A stretch of DNA of 61,373 nt from Ruminococcus sp. (GCA_015066975.1 SVNI01000002.1:63204-124576); one strand, 5' to 3'; shown: positions 8,583 to 16,509, counted from the stretch's first letter. The notes: generated from the letters alone by a model not told the origin. Numbers and translations are program-made.

Positions 8583-10469
8583 ATGTGTGGTTTTGTAGGA
8601 TTTACAAATAAAATCAATGATGCCAATCAGGTGGTTGAAAACATGATGGAGGCTATCCGTCACCGTGGCCCTGATGCCGGCGGAAAATATGTTGATGAAG
8701 ATATTGCCCTCGGTCACAGAAGATTAAGCATTATTGACGTTTCTGAACAAGGCAATCAGCCTCTCTACAGCGAAGACGGTAATTTTGTACTGGTATTCAA
8801 TGGTGAAATCTATAACTATAAAGAAATCAGAAAAGAATTGAAACAGTTAGGCTATCACTTCCGGACGAAAACCGATTCTGAAGTGCTTCTTTATGGCTAT
8901 CAGGAATATGGTGCAGATTTGCTCCAGAAGCTGAGGGGCATGTTTGCTTTTGTCATCTGGGATAAGGCGAATAAAACCTTATTTGGCGCAAGAGACTTTT
9001 TTGGAATCAAACCCCTTTATTATGCACTGATGGACGATACATTGATGTTCGGTTCTGAAATCAAGGCATTTCTGATGCATCCTGCCTTTATCAAAGAACT
9101 GAATACGGATGCACTTGAAGAATATCTGACGTTTCAGTATTCCGCCATGGAGGAGACGTTCTTCAAGAATGTGTATAAGCTCGAACCAGCGCATTATTTT
9201 ATTTATAAAGATAACCAGATTGATATTCACCGCTACTGGGATGTGGAATTTGAACCGGCAGAAGAACCTTCTCTTGACGACTGGGTAAAGGAAATTTCAG
9301 ACGTGTTTCATAATTCTGTCAAAGCGCATAAAATCGCTGATGTAGAAGTTGGTTCGTTTCTTTCCAGCGGTGTCGATTCCAGCTATGTTGCCGCTGTTGC
9401 TGATGTCGATAAAACTTTTACTGTGGGTTTCGGCAATGATGAAAAATATAACGAAATCGGCTGGGCAAAGGGCTTTTCAAAAGCTATCGGAAAGAAAAAT
9501 TATTCCAAAGTCATCAAGCCGGAAGAATACTGGGGAGAACTCAAACACATTCAGTATCAGATGGACGAACCTCTTGCTGACCCGGCTGCTATCGCTTTAT
9601 TTTTCGTTTGTCAGATTGCTTCCAAACAGGTGAAAGTCGTCTTGTCCGGGGAGGGTGCTGATGAAATCTTTGGCGGTTACAACGTCTACAGTGAACCGAA
9701 TGCTACTGCTTATGATAAGCTTCCCAGAGGTATCCGGCGCGGTATCGGCTCGCTTGCCGGAAAATTTCATTCCCGGAAAGGTGTAAACTTCCTTGTTCGC
9801 AAAGGAAAAGACTTGGAAGAACGCTTTATCGGCAACGCTTACATGTTCACTCCCGAAGAACGGAAAAGTCTGCTTAAAATTCAGACAGATGCCCCCGACC
9901 CTCAGGAAATTACTGCTCCGTATTACGAAAAAGTCGAAGATATGGATGATGTCACAAAAATGCAGTATCTTGATTTGCATATGTGGATGGCCGGCGATAT
10001 TCTTCTGAAAGCCGATAAAATGAGCATGGCGCATTCTCTTGAACTTCGTGTGCCGTTCTTAGATAAAGAAGTCATGTATGTGGCAGAACAGATTCCCACC
10101 AGATACAGAGTCACCAGAAAAGAAATTACTGATAAAGACACTCCCTATGTCACTAAATATGCAATGCGCCTTGCTGCAAAAAAAGATACTCCCAAAGAAA
10201 CTGAAAAAACTGCCAATAAGAAAAAACTCGGTTTTCCTGTGCCTATCAGAGTATGGCTCAAAGAAGATAAATATTATAAAATCGTCAGAAAATATTTTGA
10301 GAGCGAAACTGCCGAACAGTTTTTCCATACGGAACAGCTAATTCAGCTTCTGGATGACCATCGCAGTGATAAAGCCGACAACAGCCGGAAAATCTGGACA
10401 GTATTCATGTTTCTGCTGTGGTATGCGGTCTACTTCGAGAGCGAATCTATCGCGTTTGGGAGTTTATGA
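8583..10469 (+). CDS. asnB: Asparagine synthase (glutamine-hydrolysing)
   Basis: 628 residues. Makes asparagine from aspartate, ATP and glutamine. The N-terminal Ntn amidotransferase domain begins MCGFVGF, with Cys2 as nucleophile after Met removal, and contains RHRGPDAGG and NGEIYNY. The C-terminal synthetase domain has the ATP pyrophosphatase loop as SFLSSGVDSSY near residue 260 and LSGEGADEIFGGY. The length is as expected for AsnB. A consensus promoter and an AAGGAGG ribosome site precede it. The gene ends within a stretch that also carries a broken reading frame in another phase (see 10440-10655). Confidence 0.97.
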   Translation: MCGFVGFTNKINDANQVVENMMEAIRHRGPDAGGKYVDEDIALGHRRLSIIDVSEQGNQPLYSEDGNFVLVFNGEIYNYKEIRKELKQLGYHFRTKTDSEVLLYGYQEYGADLLQKLRGMFAFVIWDKANKTLFGARDFFGIKPLYYALMDDTLMFGSEIKAFLMHPAFIKELNTDALEEYLTFQYSAMEETFFKNVYKLEPAHYFIYKDNQIDIHRYWDVEFEPAEEPSLDDWVKEISDVFHNSVKAHKIADVEVGSFLSSGVDSSYVAAVADVDKTFTVGFGNDEKYNEIGWAKGFSKAIGKKNYSKVIKPEEYWGELKHIQYQMDEPLADPAAIALFFVCQIASKQVKVVLSGEGADEIFGGYNVYSEPNATAYDKLPRGIRRGIGSLAGKFHSRKGVNFLVRKGKDLEERFIGNAYMFTPEERKSLLKIQTDAPDPQEITAPYYEKVEDMDDVTKMQYLDLHMWMAGDILLKADKMSMAHSLELRVPFLDKEVMYVAEQIPTRYRVTRKEITDKDTPYVTKYAMRLAAKKDTPKETEKTANKKKLGFPVPIRVWLKEDKYYKIVRKYFESETAEQFFHTEQLIQLLDDHRSDKADNSRKIWTVFMFLLWYAVYFESESIAFGSL

Positions 10470-10655
10470 GAATGATTTTTCTGTTGATGTTTTTACCAGT
10501 ATCATCTGGGAAGAATCCTCCCTCGGCGAATTTGAAACGGAAAAAATGCAGAAATTTATATTCTTAGCTCTAACGGCGACTGGAATCATCCGCACACTTC
10601 TGCTGTTATCATTGATACACAATCCGGAAAAATTCATCTTTCACAGTTAGGGTGA
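10440..10655 (+). pseudogene. Degraded coding remnant with a frameshift
   Basis: Downstream of asnB two adjoining frames look protein-like. One reads VYENDFSVDVFTSIIWEESS then LGEFETEK. At the A-run 10541-10546 the sense passes to another frame, NAEIYILSSNGDWNHPHTSA, which closes at TGA 10653-10655. Adding one A to the run would join them into a single open frame. The remnant has no start codon or ribosome site of its own and overlaps the asnB end at its left border. It could be decayed DNA or a sequencing error in a real short gene. I do not recognise the family. Confidence 0.4.
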
Positions 10656-10684
10656 ATTATCCTGAAAATATTCCCGTCCTGTAC

Positions 10685-10713
10685 TTGACATTTCTGCCAA
10701 ATCCGATTATACT
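10685..10713 (+). promoter_or_regulatory. Promoter upstream of the 160-residue gene and pyrB
   Basis: TTGACA (10685-10690), 17-base spacer, TATACT (10708-10713). The start codon of the next gene is about 55 bases downstream. Confidence 0.88.
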
Positions 10714-10768
10714 TATTGATAGGGACTTAAAAAAATTAAGTTAAACCGTAAAAAGAAAGGGGCTTTCC

Positions 10769-11251
10769 ATGGAAACCGATTTTCTGTATTCTGATGATAA
10801 TCAGAAGCATGATATTTTTCTGCATGATGCCATTGCAGAATCTGTCTCTGTGCATGATGATGTTATGACATTCTACTTTCCGGAAGGATTCTATTTAGGC
10901 GAAACCCATGCCCTGAATCCGTTTCATGTTCTCGCCTATACAGGCGAATCGGAAATGAAAATGCAGCTTCGCTACAAGAATCCTGATGTAAATCTTACAA
11001 TTTATCTGTTCCGGGAAGGTGCTGACGGTACGCACCGGCAGGAAATCAGCTTGCAGGAATTCCTGAAGCTTATCAAAAAAGGCGAAAAACTCGAATTTCT
11101 GAATGCTTATCAGGGACTGGATACCGATTCCGTTCTGTATCAGTGCGAACTGCATTTCGACCGTGCGCCCTACCGCAGAGAATGTATGCTGATTATTTCC
11201 TATCAGACAATTTCCTATCACTGGAACGAAATCTTTCAGGAAAATTCCTGA
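10769..11251 (+). CDS. Hypothetical protein, 160 residues
   Basis: Start supported by AAAGGGG eight bases upstream. It is an acidic, probably beta-rich cytosolic protein: alternating strands such as VMTFYFPEGFYLG, MKMQLRYKNPDVNLTIYLFRE and VLYQCELHFDRAPYRRECMLIIS. No signal peptide or membrane segment and no family I can name. Its own promoter lies at 10685-10713 and pyrB starts 29 bases after its stop, so the two are probably co-transcribed. Confidence 0.7.
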   Translation: METDFLYSDDNQKHDIFLHDAIAESVSVHDDVMTFYFPEGFYLGETHALNPFHVLAYTGESEMKMQLRYKNPDVNLTIYLFREGADGTHRQEISLQEFLKLIKKGEKLEFLNAYQGLDTDSVLYQCELHFDRAPYRRECMLIISYQTISYHWNEIFQENS

Positions 11252-11280
11252 ATGCAATATAAAACTGGAGGTATTTTTTT

Positions 11281-12363
11281 ATGATTTCTGCTTATCCGCA
11301 TCTGATTGACCTCAATGATTATCCCGTGACATGGTGGAATGGTCTGCTCGCTCAGGCTGAAGACATCATGAACCGCCCGTTTCTTTATGCGAACAGCTGT
11401 TCCGGAAAAATTATGGGAACGCTGTTCTATGAGCCTTCTACCAGAACGCAGATGTCTTTCCAGACAGCTATGTTAAGGCTGGGCGGTACAATTATCGGGT
11501 TTGACAATCCGCAGACTTCTTCAGTCGCTAAAGGCGAAAATCTCAAAGATACGACAAAAATCATCAGCGGTTATTCTGATGTGCTGGTCATTCGTCATCC
11601 CACCGTCGGCGCGGCAAAAGCCGCTGCTTTAACGGCTGACTGTCCGGTTATCAATGCTGGAGACGGCGGACATCTCCACCCGACACAGACCCTCACTGAC
11701 CTGCTCACCCTCAAAGCCGAAAAGAAAACTCTTTCCGGATTGACTATCGGCCTTTGCGGTGATTTACTCAACGGCAGAACAGTGCATTCTCTCTGTAAGG
11801 CGATGAGCTGTTATGAAAATAATCACTTCATCATGATTTCTACCAAAGAACTCAAGATGCCCTCTTATATCAAAGACACTATCAGAGCGCACGGCGGAAC
11901 ATTCGAGGAAACTGACAGCCTTGAAGAAGCTCTCCCGAAACTTGACGTTCTCTATATGACCAGAATCCAGCGCGAACGCTTCGCCTCTCCCGAAGAATAT
12001 GAAGCCCAGAAAGATACTTATATCTTAACTACCCAGAAAATGAAACTCGCCAAGCCGGATATGATTGTGATGCATCCTCTGCCCCGTGTGGATGAAATCG
12101 AAGTCGCTGTCGATGATGACCCCAGAGCACTCTATTTCAAACAGGCGAAATACGGCATGTATATCAGAATGTCCTTAATCCTGACCATGTTACAGAGCAC
12201 TATCAAAACAGAACTTCTCGCCGGACAGGTTCACAAGGGCATCGCCTGCAAGAATCCGAAATGCATCACCAATCAGGAATATTATCTTCCCAAGAGTTTT
12301 ACTGGAACAGGCACAACGCTCACATGTGAATACTGTGACGAGAGATTATTATTAGAGCATTGA
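11281..12363 (+). CDS. pyrB: Aspartate carbamoyltransferase with appended PyrI-type zinc domain
   Basis: 360 residues. Condenses carbamoyl phosphate with aspartate in pyrimidine synthesis. Catalytic motifs are clear: FYEPSTRTQMSF (phosphate loop), HPTQTLTDLL and MHPLPRVDEI. Residues 1 to about 310 are the catalytic chain. The last 45 or so residues match the zinc-binding part of the regulatory subunit PyrI: ACKNPKC (C-x4-C), 20 intervening residues, then CEYC (C-x2-C), the same layout as in PyrI. The nucleotide-binding allosteric domain of PyrI is absent from this protein and no pyrI gene is in the window. The zinc domain may stabilise trimer contacts without allosteric control. GGAGG precedes the start. 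No other pyr gene is next to it. Confidence 0.93.
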   Translation: MISAYPHLIDLNDYPVTWWNGLLAQAEDIMNRPFLYANSCSGKIMGTLFYEPSTRTQMSFQTAMLRLGGTIIGFDNPQTSSVAKGENLKDTTKIISGYSDVLVIRHPTVGAAKAAALTADCPVINAGDGGHLHPTQTLTDLLTLKAEKKTLSGLTIGLCGDLLNGRTVHSLCKAMSCYENNHFIMISTKELKMPSYIKDTIRAHGGTFEETDSLEEALPKLDVLYMTRIQRERFASPEEYEAQKDTYILTTQKMKLAKPDMIVMHPLPRVDEIEVAVDDDPRALYFKQAKYGMYIRMSLILTMLQSTIKTELLAGQVHKGIACKNPKCITNQEYYLPKSFTGTGTTLTCEYCDERLLLEH

Positions 12364-12370
12364 AAGCTTT

Positions 12371-12430
12371 CTCTACCTACGGTTGAATTCCAGTAATATC
12401 GCCGTTTTCCGGAACTCAACCGCCAGTGTG
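12371..12430 (+). repeat. 60-base hairpin repeat, copy A
   Basis: 54 of 60 bases match copy B at 12957-13016. Each contains 12-base inverted arms (here 12380-12391 and 12411-12422, one mismatch) around a 19-base loop. It lies between pyrB and a small membrane gene. Neither arm is followed by a T-run, so it is not a simple terminator. Confidence 0.85.
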
Positions 12431-12457
12431 TTGTTTACCACTAAAGAGGTGAATCAA

Positions 12458-12928
12458 GTGAATGCTGAACAAGTAATTCCCGAAAAAGAAAAAAATACTC
12501 CATTCAAAATAATATGCAAAGTATCACTTATCCTTGCAGTCATTTTTGTGATACTGCGCCTTATCAGTTGGGTGTTTATCGTAATCGCTTTCAGTCCGCT
12601 GAATAAAAATACCTTTTCAGAATCAGAAAAATTAACAATTGCATCTGAACTTGATGTTCCTGCCGAAAAAATTTCAGTCGAAAAAATGAGATACAGCCAC
12701 GGTCAGGAATCCTGCTTTAATATTTATATCACGGCTTCTTCTCTTGATATTCTCAATTCATACGAGTATCACGGGAAAAATTATGATGATAACTCCTATT
12801 ACATCAAAAAGGATGATGACCCTCATAATGACATCTATTGTACAGTTACCTCCGAACAGCCCTATCAACTTGAATTTATTCTGCTTACTTGGAACGAAAA
12901 TTTATATGATATGATAAAAACAAACTGA
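12458..12928 (+). CDS. Hypothetical membrane protein, 156 residues
   Basis: GTG start at 12458, preceded by AAAGAGG seven to thirteen bases upstream. The frame can be read further upstream from a TTG inside the hairpin repeat, but there is no ribosome site there. One strong transmembrane helix is visible (residues about 20-45), followed by an acidic extracytoplasmic domain with paired tyrosines and aspartates (HGKNYDDNSYYIKKDDDP). No family recognised. The gene is flanked on both sides by the 60-base hairpin repeat. Confidence 0.65.
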   Translation: MNAEQVIPEKEKNTPFKIICKVSLILAVIFVILRLISWVFIVIAFSPLNKNTFSESEKLTIASELDVPAEKISVEKMRYSHGQESCFNIYITASSLDILNSYEYHGKNYDDNSYYIKKDDDPHNDIYCTVTSEQPYQLEFILLTWNENLYDMIKTN

Positions 12929-12956
12929 CTCCGGATTTATCCTATAAAAAGTCACT

Positions 12957-13016
12957 CTCTACCTGCGGTTGAATTCCAGCAATATCGACGTTTTTCGGAA
13001 CTCAACCGCCGGTATG
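12957..13016 (+). repeat. 60-base hairpin repeat, copy B
   Basis: Second copy of the repeat at 12371-12430; arms 12966-12977 and 12997-13008. Arms are identical between copies and the differences fall mainly in the loop and edges. The -35 box of the next gene begins right at its right end. Confidence 0.85.
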
Positions 13017-13045
13017 TTTACATTCTGCCCGATTCGTGATAAAAT
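13017..13045 (+). promoter_or_regulatory. Promoter of the XRE regulator gene
   Basis: TTTACA (13017-13022), 17-base spacer, TAAAAT (13040-13045), directly after hairpin copy B. Confidence 0.75.
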
Positions 13046-13070
13046 CATACTCAGAAAGGAGGAGTTCTCC

Positions 13071-13730
13071 GTGAATCAACAGAAAATCGGAAAATTCATC
13101 GCTTCATGCAGAAAAGAAAAAGGACTGACGCAGGCAGTACTTGCCGAACAGCTCGGCATTACTGACAGAGCCGTCTCCAAATGGGAAACCGGTAAATGTA
13201 TGCCCGATATCTCCCTTATCCCTGAACTCTGTGACGCGCTGGAAATCAATATCAACGAGCTTCTGAGCGGAGAACGACTGAATATGATGAACTATCAGAA
13301 AATGGCAGAGGAAAATTTAATGCAATTACAAAAACAAGAGGAACTCAATAATAAAAAGCTCCTGCATCTGGAATTGGTTATCGGCATTTTCAGCGGTGTA
13401 TTTTATTTCCTCATGATTTTTGCACTGTGCTGGGATAAACTCTCCCAAGGCGAAACACATCTTTCTCTCTCTGATATGGAGGGCTGGAAATTTGTATTTT
13501 TCATCATCAGTACAATCATTTTCCTGACTTGCATCTTCTACTGTATCAAGCTCGAACATGATACCGGCTATTATCAATGCCCCAACTGTCAGAAAGTCTA
13601 CGTTCCGACCATGAAAGCTGTCTTTTTTGCTCCGCATATCGGCTTTAACAGAAATATGAAATGCCCCTACTGCAATCAGAGAGGCTATCATAAGAAAGTA
13701 CTTTACAAGGAAAATCAATCTGATACATGA
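13071..13730 (+). CDS. XRE-family regulator with membrane segments and zinc ribbon
   Basis: 219 residues from a GTG start at 13071 with AAAGGAGG eight bases upstream. The N-terminal helix-turn-helix is typical: IGKFIASCRKEKGLTQAVLAEQLGITDRAVSKWETG, residues about 5-40. A charged helix follows, then two transmembrane helices (about 103-120 and 141-160), then a zinc ribbon with CPNC and CPYC (about 172 and 201). DNA-binding domain, membrane anchor and ribbon in one chain suggest a membrane-tethered regulator of a type common in Clostridia; the signal is unknown. It follows a membrane gene flanked by two hairpin repeats. Confidence 0.85.
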   Translation: MNQQKIGKFIASCRKEKGLTQAVLAEQLGITDRAVSKWETGKCMPDISLIPELCDALEININELLSGERLNMMNYQKMAEENLMQLQKQEELNNKKLLHLELVIGIFSGVFYFLMIFALCWDKLSQGETHLSLSDMEGWKFVFFIISTIIFLTCIFYCIKLEHDTGYYQCPNCQKVYVPTMKAVFFAPHIGFNRNMKCPYCNQRGYHKKVLYKENQSDT

Positions 13731-13768
13731 TATTACCAAAGCTGTTTCATAAATGCAAAAAGGCCTTC

Positions 13769-13797
13769 TTGACAAATTATGAAAACTATGTTACAAT
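13769..13797 (+). promoter_or_regulatory. Promoter of the Fur-family gene
   Basis: TTGACA (13769-13774), 17-base spacer, TACAAT (13792-13797). Confidence 0.88.
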
Positions 13798-13832
13798 CAA
13801 AATAGAATGATTTTTTGTAAGGAGGCTTCTGC

Positions 13833-14264
13833 ATGAAACCAAACGGCGGAGGTGGCTATAAAACCAAACAGAAAGAAAAGATTCTGCAATATCTGATTTC
13901 GCATCCGAGCCAGCATATCACCGCACAGGAAATTTCGCATCATCTGAATCAGGACGGCACAACTGTCGGAACGGCGACTATTTACAGACAGCTTGACCAG
14001 CTTGTCAATGACGGCACTATCCGGAAATATACCATCGACAGCCGAACGGGCGCATGTTATGAATATCTGCCGGATTCGGAGGAATGTCATCGTCATTTTC
14101 ATCTGAAATGTATGCAGTGTGAAAAATTATATCATGTGACATGTGAGCATCTCTGCGAGCTGGAAGAACATATTCTGGAGCATCACGGATTCCAGATAGA
14201 CCAGTCCAAAACTGTTCTTTACGGTATCTGCGAAGCCTGCCGGAAAGAAAATGGAGAAATCTGA
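13833..14264 (+). CDS. Fur-family transcriptional regulator
   Basis: 143 residues, normal for Fur/Zur/PerR. The N-terminal winged helix (KQKEKILQYLISHP, then TAQEISHHLNQD and TVGTATIYRQLDQLVNDG) leads into a metal-binding dimer domain with HRHFHLKCMQCEKLYHVTC and a second zinc pair CEAC near the C-terminus. The two Cys-x2-Cys pairs form the structural zinc site. Which metal or peroxide it senses cannot be decided from sequence; the His/Cys-rich HFHLKC segment resembles Zur or Fur. It has its own consensus promoter and an AAGGAGG ribosome site and is followed nine bases later by a short conserved-looking gene. Confidence 0.92.
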   Translation: MKPNGGGGYKTKQKEKILQYLISHPSQHITAQEISHHLNQDGTTVGTATIYRQLDQLVNDGTIRKYTIDSRTGACYEYLPDSEECHRHFHLKCMQCEKLYHVTCEHLCELEEHILEHHGFQIDQSKTVLYGICEACRKENGEI

Positions 14265-14273
14265 ATCAAATTT

Positions 14274-14603
14274 ATGGCGAAATATTCTTTTAAATATTGG
14301 TTTGAATGGGGCTGTTCCGAGAATTTTTGTCCCTGCCTGTGGGCTGATGACGATATTACAAGAAAGAAATACGGCTATGCAGCGGACTTGCATCATCTGC
14401 CTGTTTCTGAAAAACTGATAACATTTCTTTGTCAGTTAGGAATTGCACATGATAATGCTCTGGATTGGGATTGTCCGTCGAATCCGCTGTTATGGACGAA
14501 ACAAGAAAAAGAAGATTTTTATCGAAAAGCCAAAGAAGGCTATCAACGCTTACAGGAAGAACTGGGAAATGATTATCAGATTCTGTATTGCGAAGATGAA
14601 TAA
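14274..14603 (+). CDS. Hypothetical protein, 109 residues
   Basis: Starts nine bases after the Fur-family gene, so probably co-transcribed. Trp- and Cys-rich N-terminus (YWFEWGCSENFCPCLWADDD), then a helical part ending acidic. No signal peptide or membrane helix. I do not recognise it as a named family. It is soluble and may be a small cytosolic partner protein. Confidence 0.7.
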   Translation: MAKYSFKYWFEWGCSENFCPCLWADDDITRKKYGYAADLHHLPVSEKLITFLCQLGIAHDNALDWDCPSNPLLWTKQEKEDFYRKAKEGYQRLQEELGNDYQILYCEDE

Positions 14604-14615
14604 GTAACACCGGCA

Positions 14616-14732
14616 TTATTTTGCCGGCGTGTAAATTCTGACAGGCGCATCACTCAGCGCGGACATATCCGGACGTTCAGAATCCAGAGAATGCGGAATA
14701 TAAATTCTCACAGGCGGTTCGGTATCATGCAT
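14616..14732 (-). CDS. Possible small protein, 38 residues, with duplicated motif
   Basis: ATG at 14732, AAAGGAG ten bases upstream, TAA at 14616-14618. The product carries the same motif twice: EPPVRIYIP near the start and DAPVRIYTP near the end, joined by a Ser/Asp-rich stretch. It lies 14 bases after the DUF2383-like gene on the same strand. The ribosome site and internal duplication support it; its small size keeps confidence moderate. Its 3' end overlaps a small hairpin (14610-14629) that may end the opposite gene. Confidence 0.5.
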   Translation of the reverse strand: MHDTEPPVRIYIPHSLDSERPDMSALSDAPVRIYTPAK

Positions 14733-14746
14733 GATTCATCGCTCCT

Positions 14747-15190
14747 TTACAGATAAGGGGTAATCCGGTCAAGATATTCGCGTTCATGAGAGAGGATTTT
14801 CTTCCCCTGCTGACGGATTTCATCCGGGATTTCGGGACTCTGATTCAGCACCTGATGAAGCTGTATCATGCCCATGTTTGTTCCCTCAACCATGAGTTTT
14901 GCAGCCTGCTGAACGTCAAGGCCTTTCATCTTCTTCATGCGGATGGTGACATCTGTCCAGATTTTCGCTATTGTGCCCTGTTTTTCGGGAATCTGGTAAT
15001 GTTCCGCCATTTGGGAAATGAGATTCTGTTTCTGATGTTCATAATAATCACGCTGATAGAACAATTCCTTCCGGAAATTCTTATCTGTGACGGCATCCAG
15101 CAGGCTTGTGATAGCAGATGCGCCCATATCCGCATTTTTATAATAGCCGTTGAGGACATTCTCAACCGGACTGACGATTTCTTCTTCCAT
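14747..15190 (-). CDS. DUF2383-like four-helix-bundle protein
   Basis: 147 residues from the ATG at 15190, which has AAAGGAG eight bases upstream; longer readings lack a ribosome site. The sequence is nearly all amphipathic helix: VENVLNGYYKNADMGASAITSLLDAVTD, FRKELFYQRDYYEHQKQNLISQMAEHY, then three more helices. This resembles the ferritin-like DUF2383 (PA2169) family, whose function is unknown. No signal peptide. It opens a short minus-strand unit with the 38-residue gene. The family call is by pattern. Confidence 0.6.
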   Translation of the reverse strand: MEEEIVSPVENVLNGYYKNADMGASAITSLLDAVTDKNFRKELFYQRDYYEHQKQNLISQMAEHYQIPEKQGTIAKIWTDVTIRMKKMKGLDVQQAAKLMVEGTNMGMIQLHQVLNQSPEIPDEIRQQGKKILSHEREYLDRITPYL

Positions 15191-15248
15191 GTTCTGCACT
15201 CCTTTTCTGATTGAATTCAAGACTAGTATACCACAGAAAGGCGGTTTT

Positions 15249-15755
15249 ATGAAATCTGTTCTGAAAATTTTCGGTTCGCTGATACTGGCCGAAATTCTGA
15301 CACTTTTTATCAATCTGACGTTATCATTTTCGGGGCATCTTCTGCTGAGGATGGTTTGCACTGTCTGCACATGTAGTATTCTGGCCGGATTATGCGGTCA
15401 GGCAGGATACAGCACAGCAGAAGCACACCGGAAACAGCATCTTTCTTTGAAGAAATTACAGATTTCCGGGCTGGGATTTATCAGCAGTCTGCCGTTTTTG
15501 ATTTGCTGGATTCTGTTATTATCTGCAAGACAGAATATTATCAGTGCGGAATTCTACAGGAGTTATAAACTGCTCTGTGCGCCGTTTCTGAATCTTTGCA
15601 ACATGTTCAGCACAGATGTGAGTGCTTTGACTCTGCCTGTTTCGGGGCTGATAACTCTGCTGATAGTGAGTTTTCTGCCGATGCTTGCTTTCTGTACAGC
15701 GTATTACATGACAGTGCATGGAAAACTGGCAGAACAGGTGATGTATCGTTCTTAA
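15249..15755 (+). CDS. Hypothetical membrane protein, 168 residues
   Basis: ATG at 15249 with AAAGGCGG upstream. Four transmembrane helices are apparent: about residues 5-22, 33-50, 78-97 and 130-155. A basic loop (STAEAHRKQHLSLKKLQ) lies between helices 2 and 3. No family recognised. Divergent from the DUF2383-like gene, with 58 bases between the two starts, and it ends at a strong two-way terminator. Confidence 0.7.
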   Translation: MKSVLKIFGSLILAEILTLFINLTLSFSGHLLLRMVCTVCTCSILAGLCGQAGYSTAEAHRKQHLSLKKLQISGLGFISSLPFLICWILLLSARQNIISAEFYRSYKLLCAPFLNLCNMFSTDVSALTLPVSGLITLLIVSFLPMLAFCTAYYMTVHGKLAEQVMYRS

Positions 15756-15791
15756 AAGAATACCGTCCGGAGCATTCCGGACGGTATTCTT
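15756..15791. terminator. Bidirectional terminator
   Basis: Perfect 16-base arms around a four-base loop between two converging genes. It overlaps the stop codon of the minus-strand gene. Confidence 0.85.
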
Positions 15792-16185
15792 AATTACTTG
15801 TTCTGATGTTATCCACAGCAGATTTTGCAGCATCTATGGCCTTGTCCGCAGCGGATTTTACAGCTTCAGCAGCATCATCGCCGATGTCTTTCTTGCCATG
15901 GGACTGTGCTTTCAGTGTCAGAGGCTTATCATTTACAGTGACTTTGCATTCACTGTCGCCGAGTTTGATTTTCTGGAGTGTTGCCTTTACGGTTTCGCCG
16001 GTGGAAAGCTTGGCTTCCAGTGTACCGATACCAGTCACAGCCTTGATTCCCTTAGCTTCTGCCTTAACTTCTCCGTTAATTTTCAGCACAATAGTAGCTT
16101 TCAGCTCCGAGTTTTCGATAACAATAGCATTGCCGTTATATTCAAACTCATAAACATCATTGGTATCCAAATTAATTGCAGACAT
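15790..16185 (-). CDS. Hypothetical protein, 131 residues
   Basis: AAAGGAG lies eight to ten bases upstream of the ATG. The N-terminal 95 residues are rich in beta-forming residues (YEFEYNGNAIVIENSELKATI, LEAKLSTGETVKATLQKIKL). The last 35 are an Ala/Lys/Asp helix (DDAAEAVKSAADKAIDAAKSA), amphipathic like a late-embryogenesis-type or phasin-like segment. No signal peptide. No family recognised. It has its own promoter at 16254-16282. Confidence 0.7.
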   Translation of the reverse strand: MSAINLDTNDVYEFEYNGNAIVIENSELKATIVLKINGEVKAEAKGIKAVTGIGTLEAKLSTGETVKATLQKIKLGDSECKVTVNDKPLTLKAQSHGKKDIGDDAAEAVKSAADKAIDAAKSAVDNIRTSN

Positions 16186-16253
16186 ATTCTTCTATCTCCT
16201 TTTAGATGAAATTTTTACGTCAAAAAATATATATTTTTCCAACGTATGTGGTT

Positions 16254-16282
16254 ATTATATCATAATTCTGCATAAAAGTCAA
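16254..16282 (-). promoter_or_regulatory. Promoter of the 131-residue gene
   Basis: Minus strand TTGACT (16277-16282), 17-base spacer, TATAAT (16254-16259). Confidence 0.88.
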
Positions 16283-16361
16283 GATATATTTTAAAATTTT
16301 TATTTTATGATATTTATTTTTTCCTGTCAGAAGCCGGAATATGCCTGAATCCCATCATTTT

Positions 16362-16407
16362 CTTAAAAAAATAAAGCACTATGTATGTTCTGCTTTATTT
16401 TTTTAAG
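16362..16407. terminator. Perfect AT-rich palindrome, terminator-like on both strands
   Basis: Seventeen-base arms 16362-16378 and 16391-16407 with no mismatch, each ending in a run of seven A or T. It lies between the promoter of the minus-strand gene and that of glutamine synthetase, with no gene visibly reading into it from either side. It may insulate the two promoters or end an unseen small RNA. Confidence 0.6.
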
Positions 16408-16454
16408 AGGACATGCCCGTTTTTCTGCAAAACTGACGAAATTTCAGAAATCGC

Positions 16455-16483
16455 TTGACAAATCTGCTTTTTTAGTGTATGAT
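16455..16483 (+). promoter_or_regulatory. Promoter of type III glutamine synthetase
   Basis: TTGACA (16455-16460), 17-base spacer, TATGAT (16478-16483). Transcription would start near 16490, giving a leader of about 127 bases. Confidence 0.88.
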
Positions 16484-16509
16484 ATTCATGTAAACAAGAT
16501 ACGCAAACG

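Noticed and set aside
12371..13016. Integron-type attC sites around the 12458-12928 gene
   Set aside because: The arms contain GTTGAAT and ACTCAAC, which fit the core patterns GTTRRRY and RYYYAAC, but their order is reversed relative to attC and no integrase is present.
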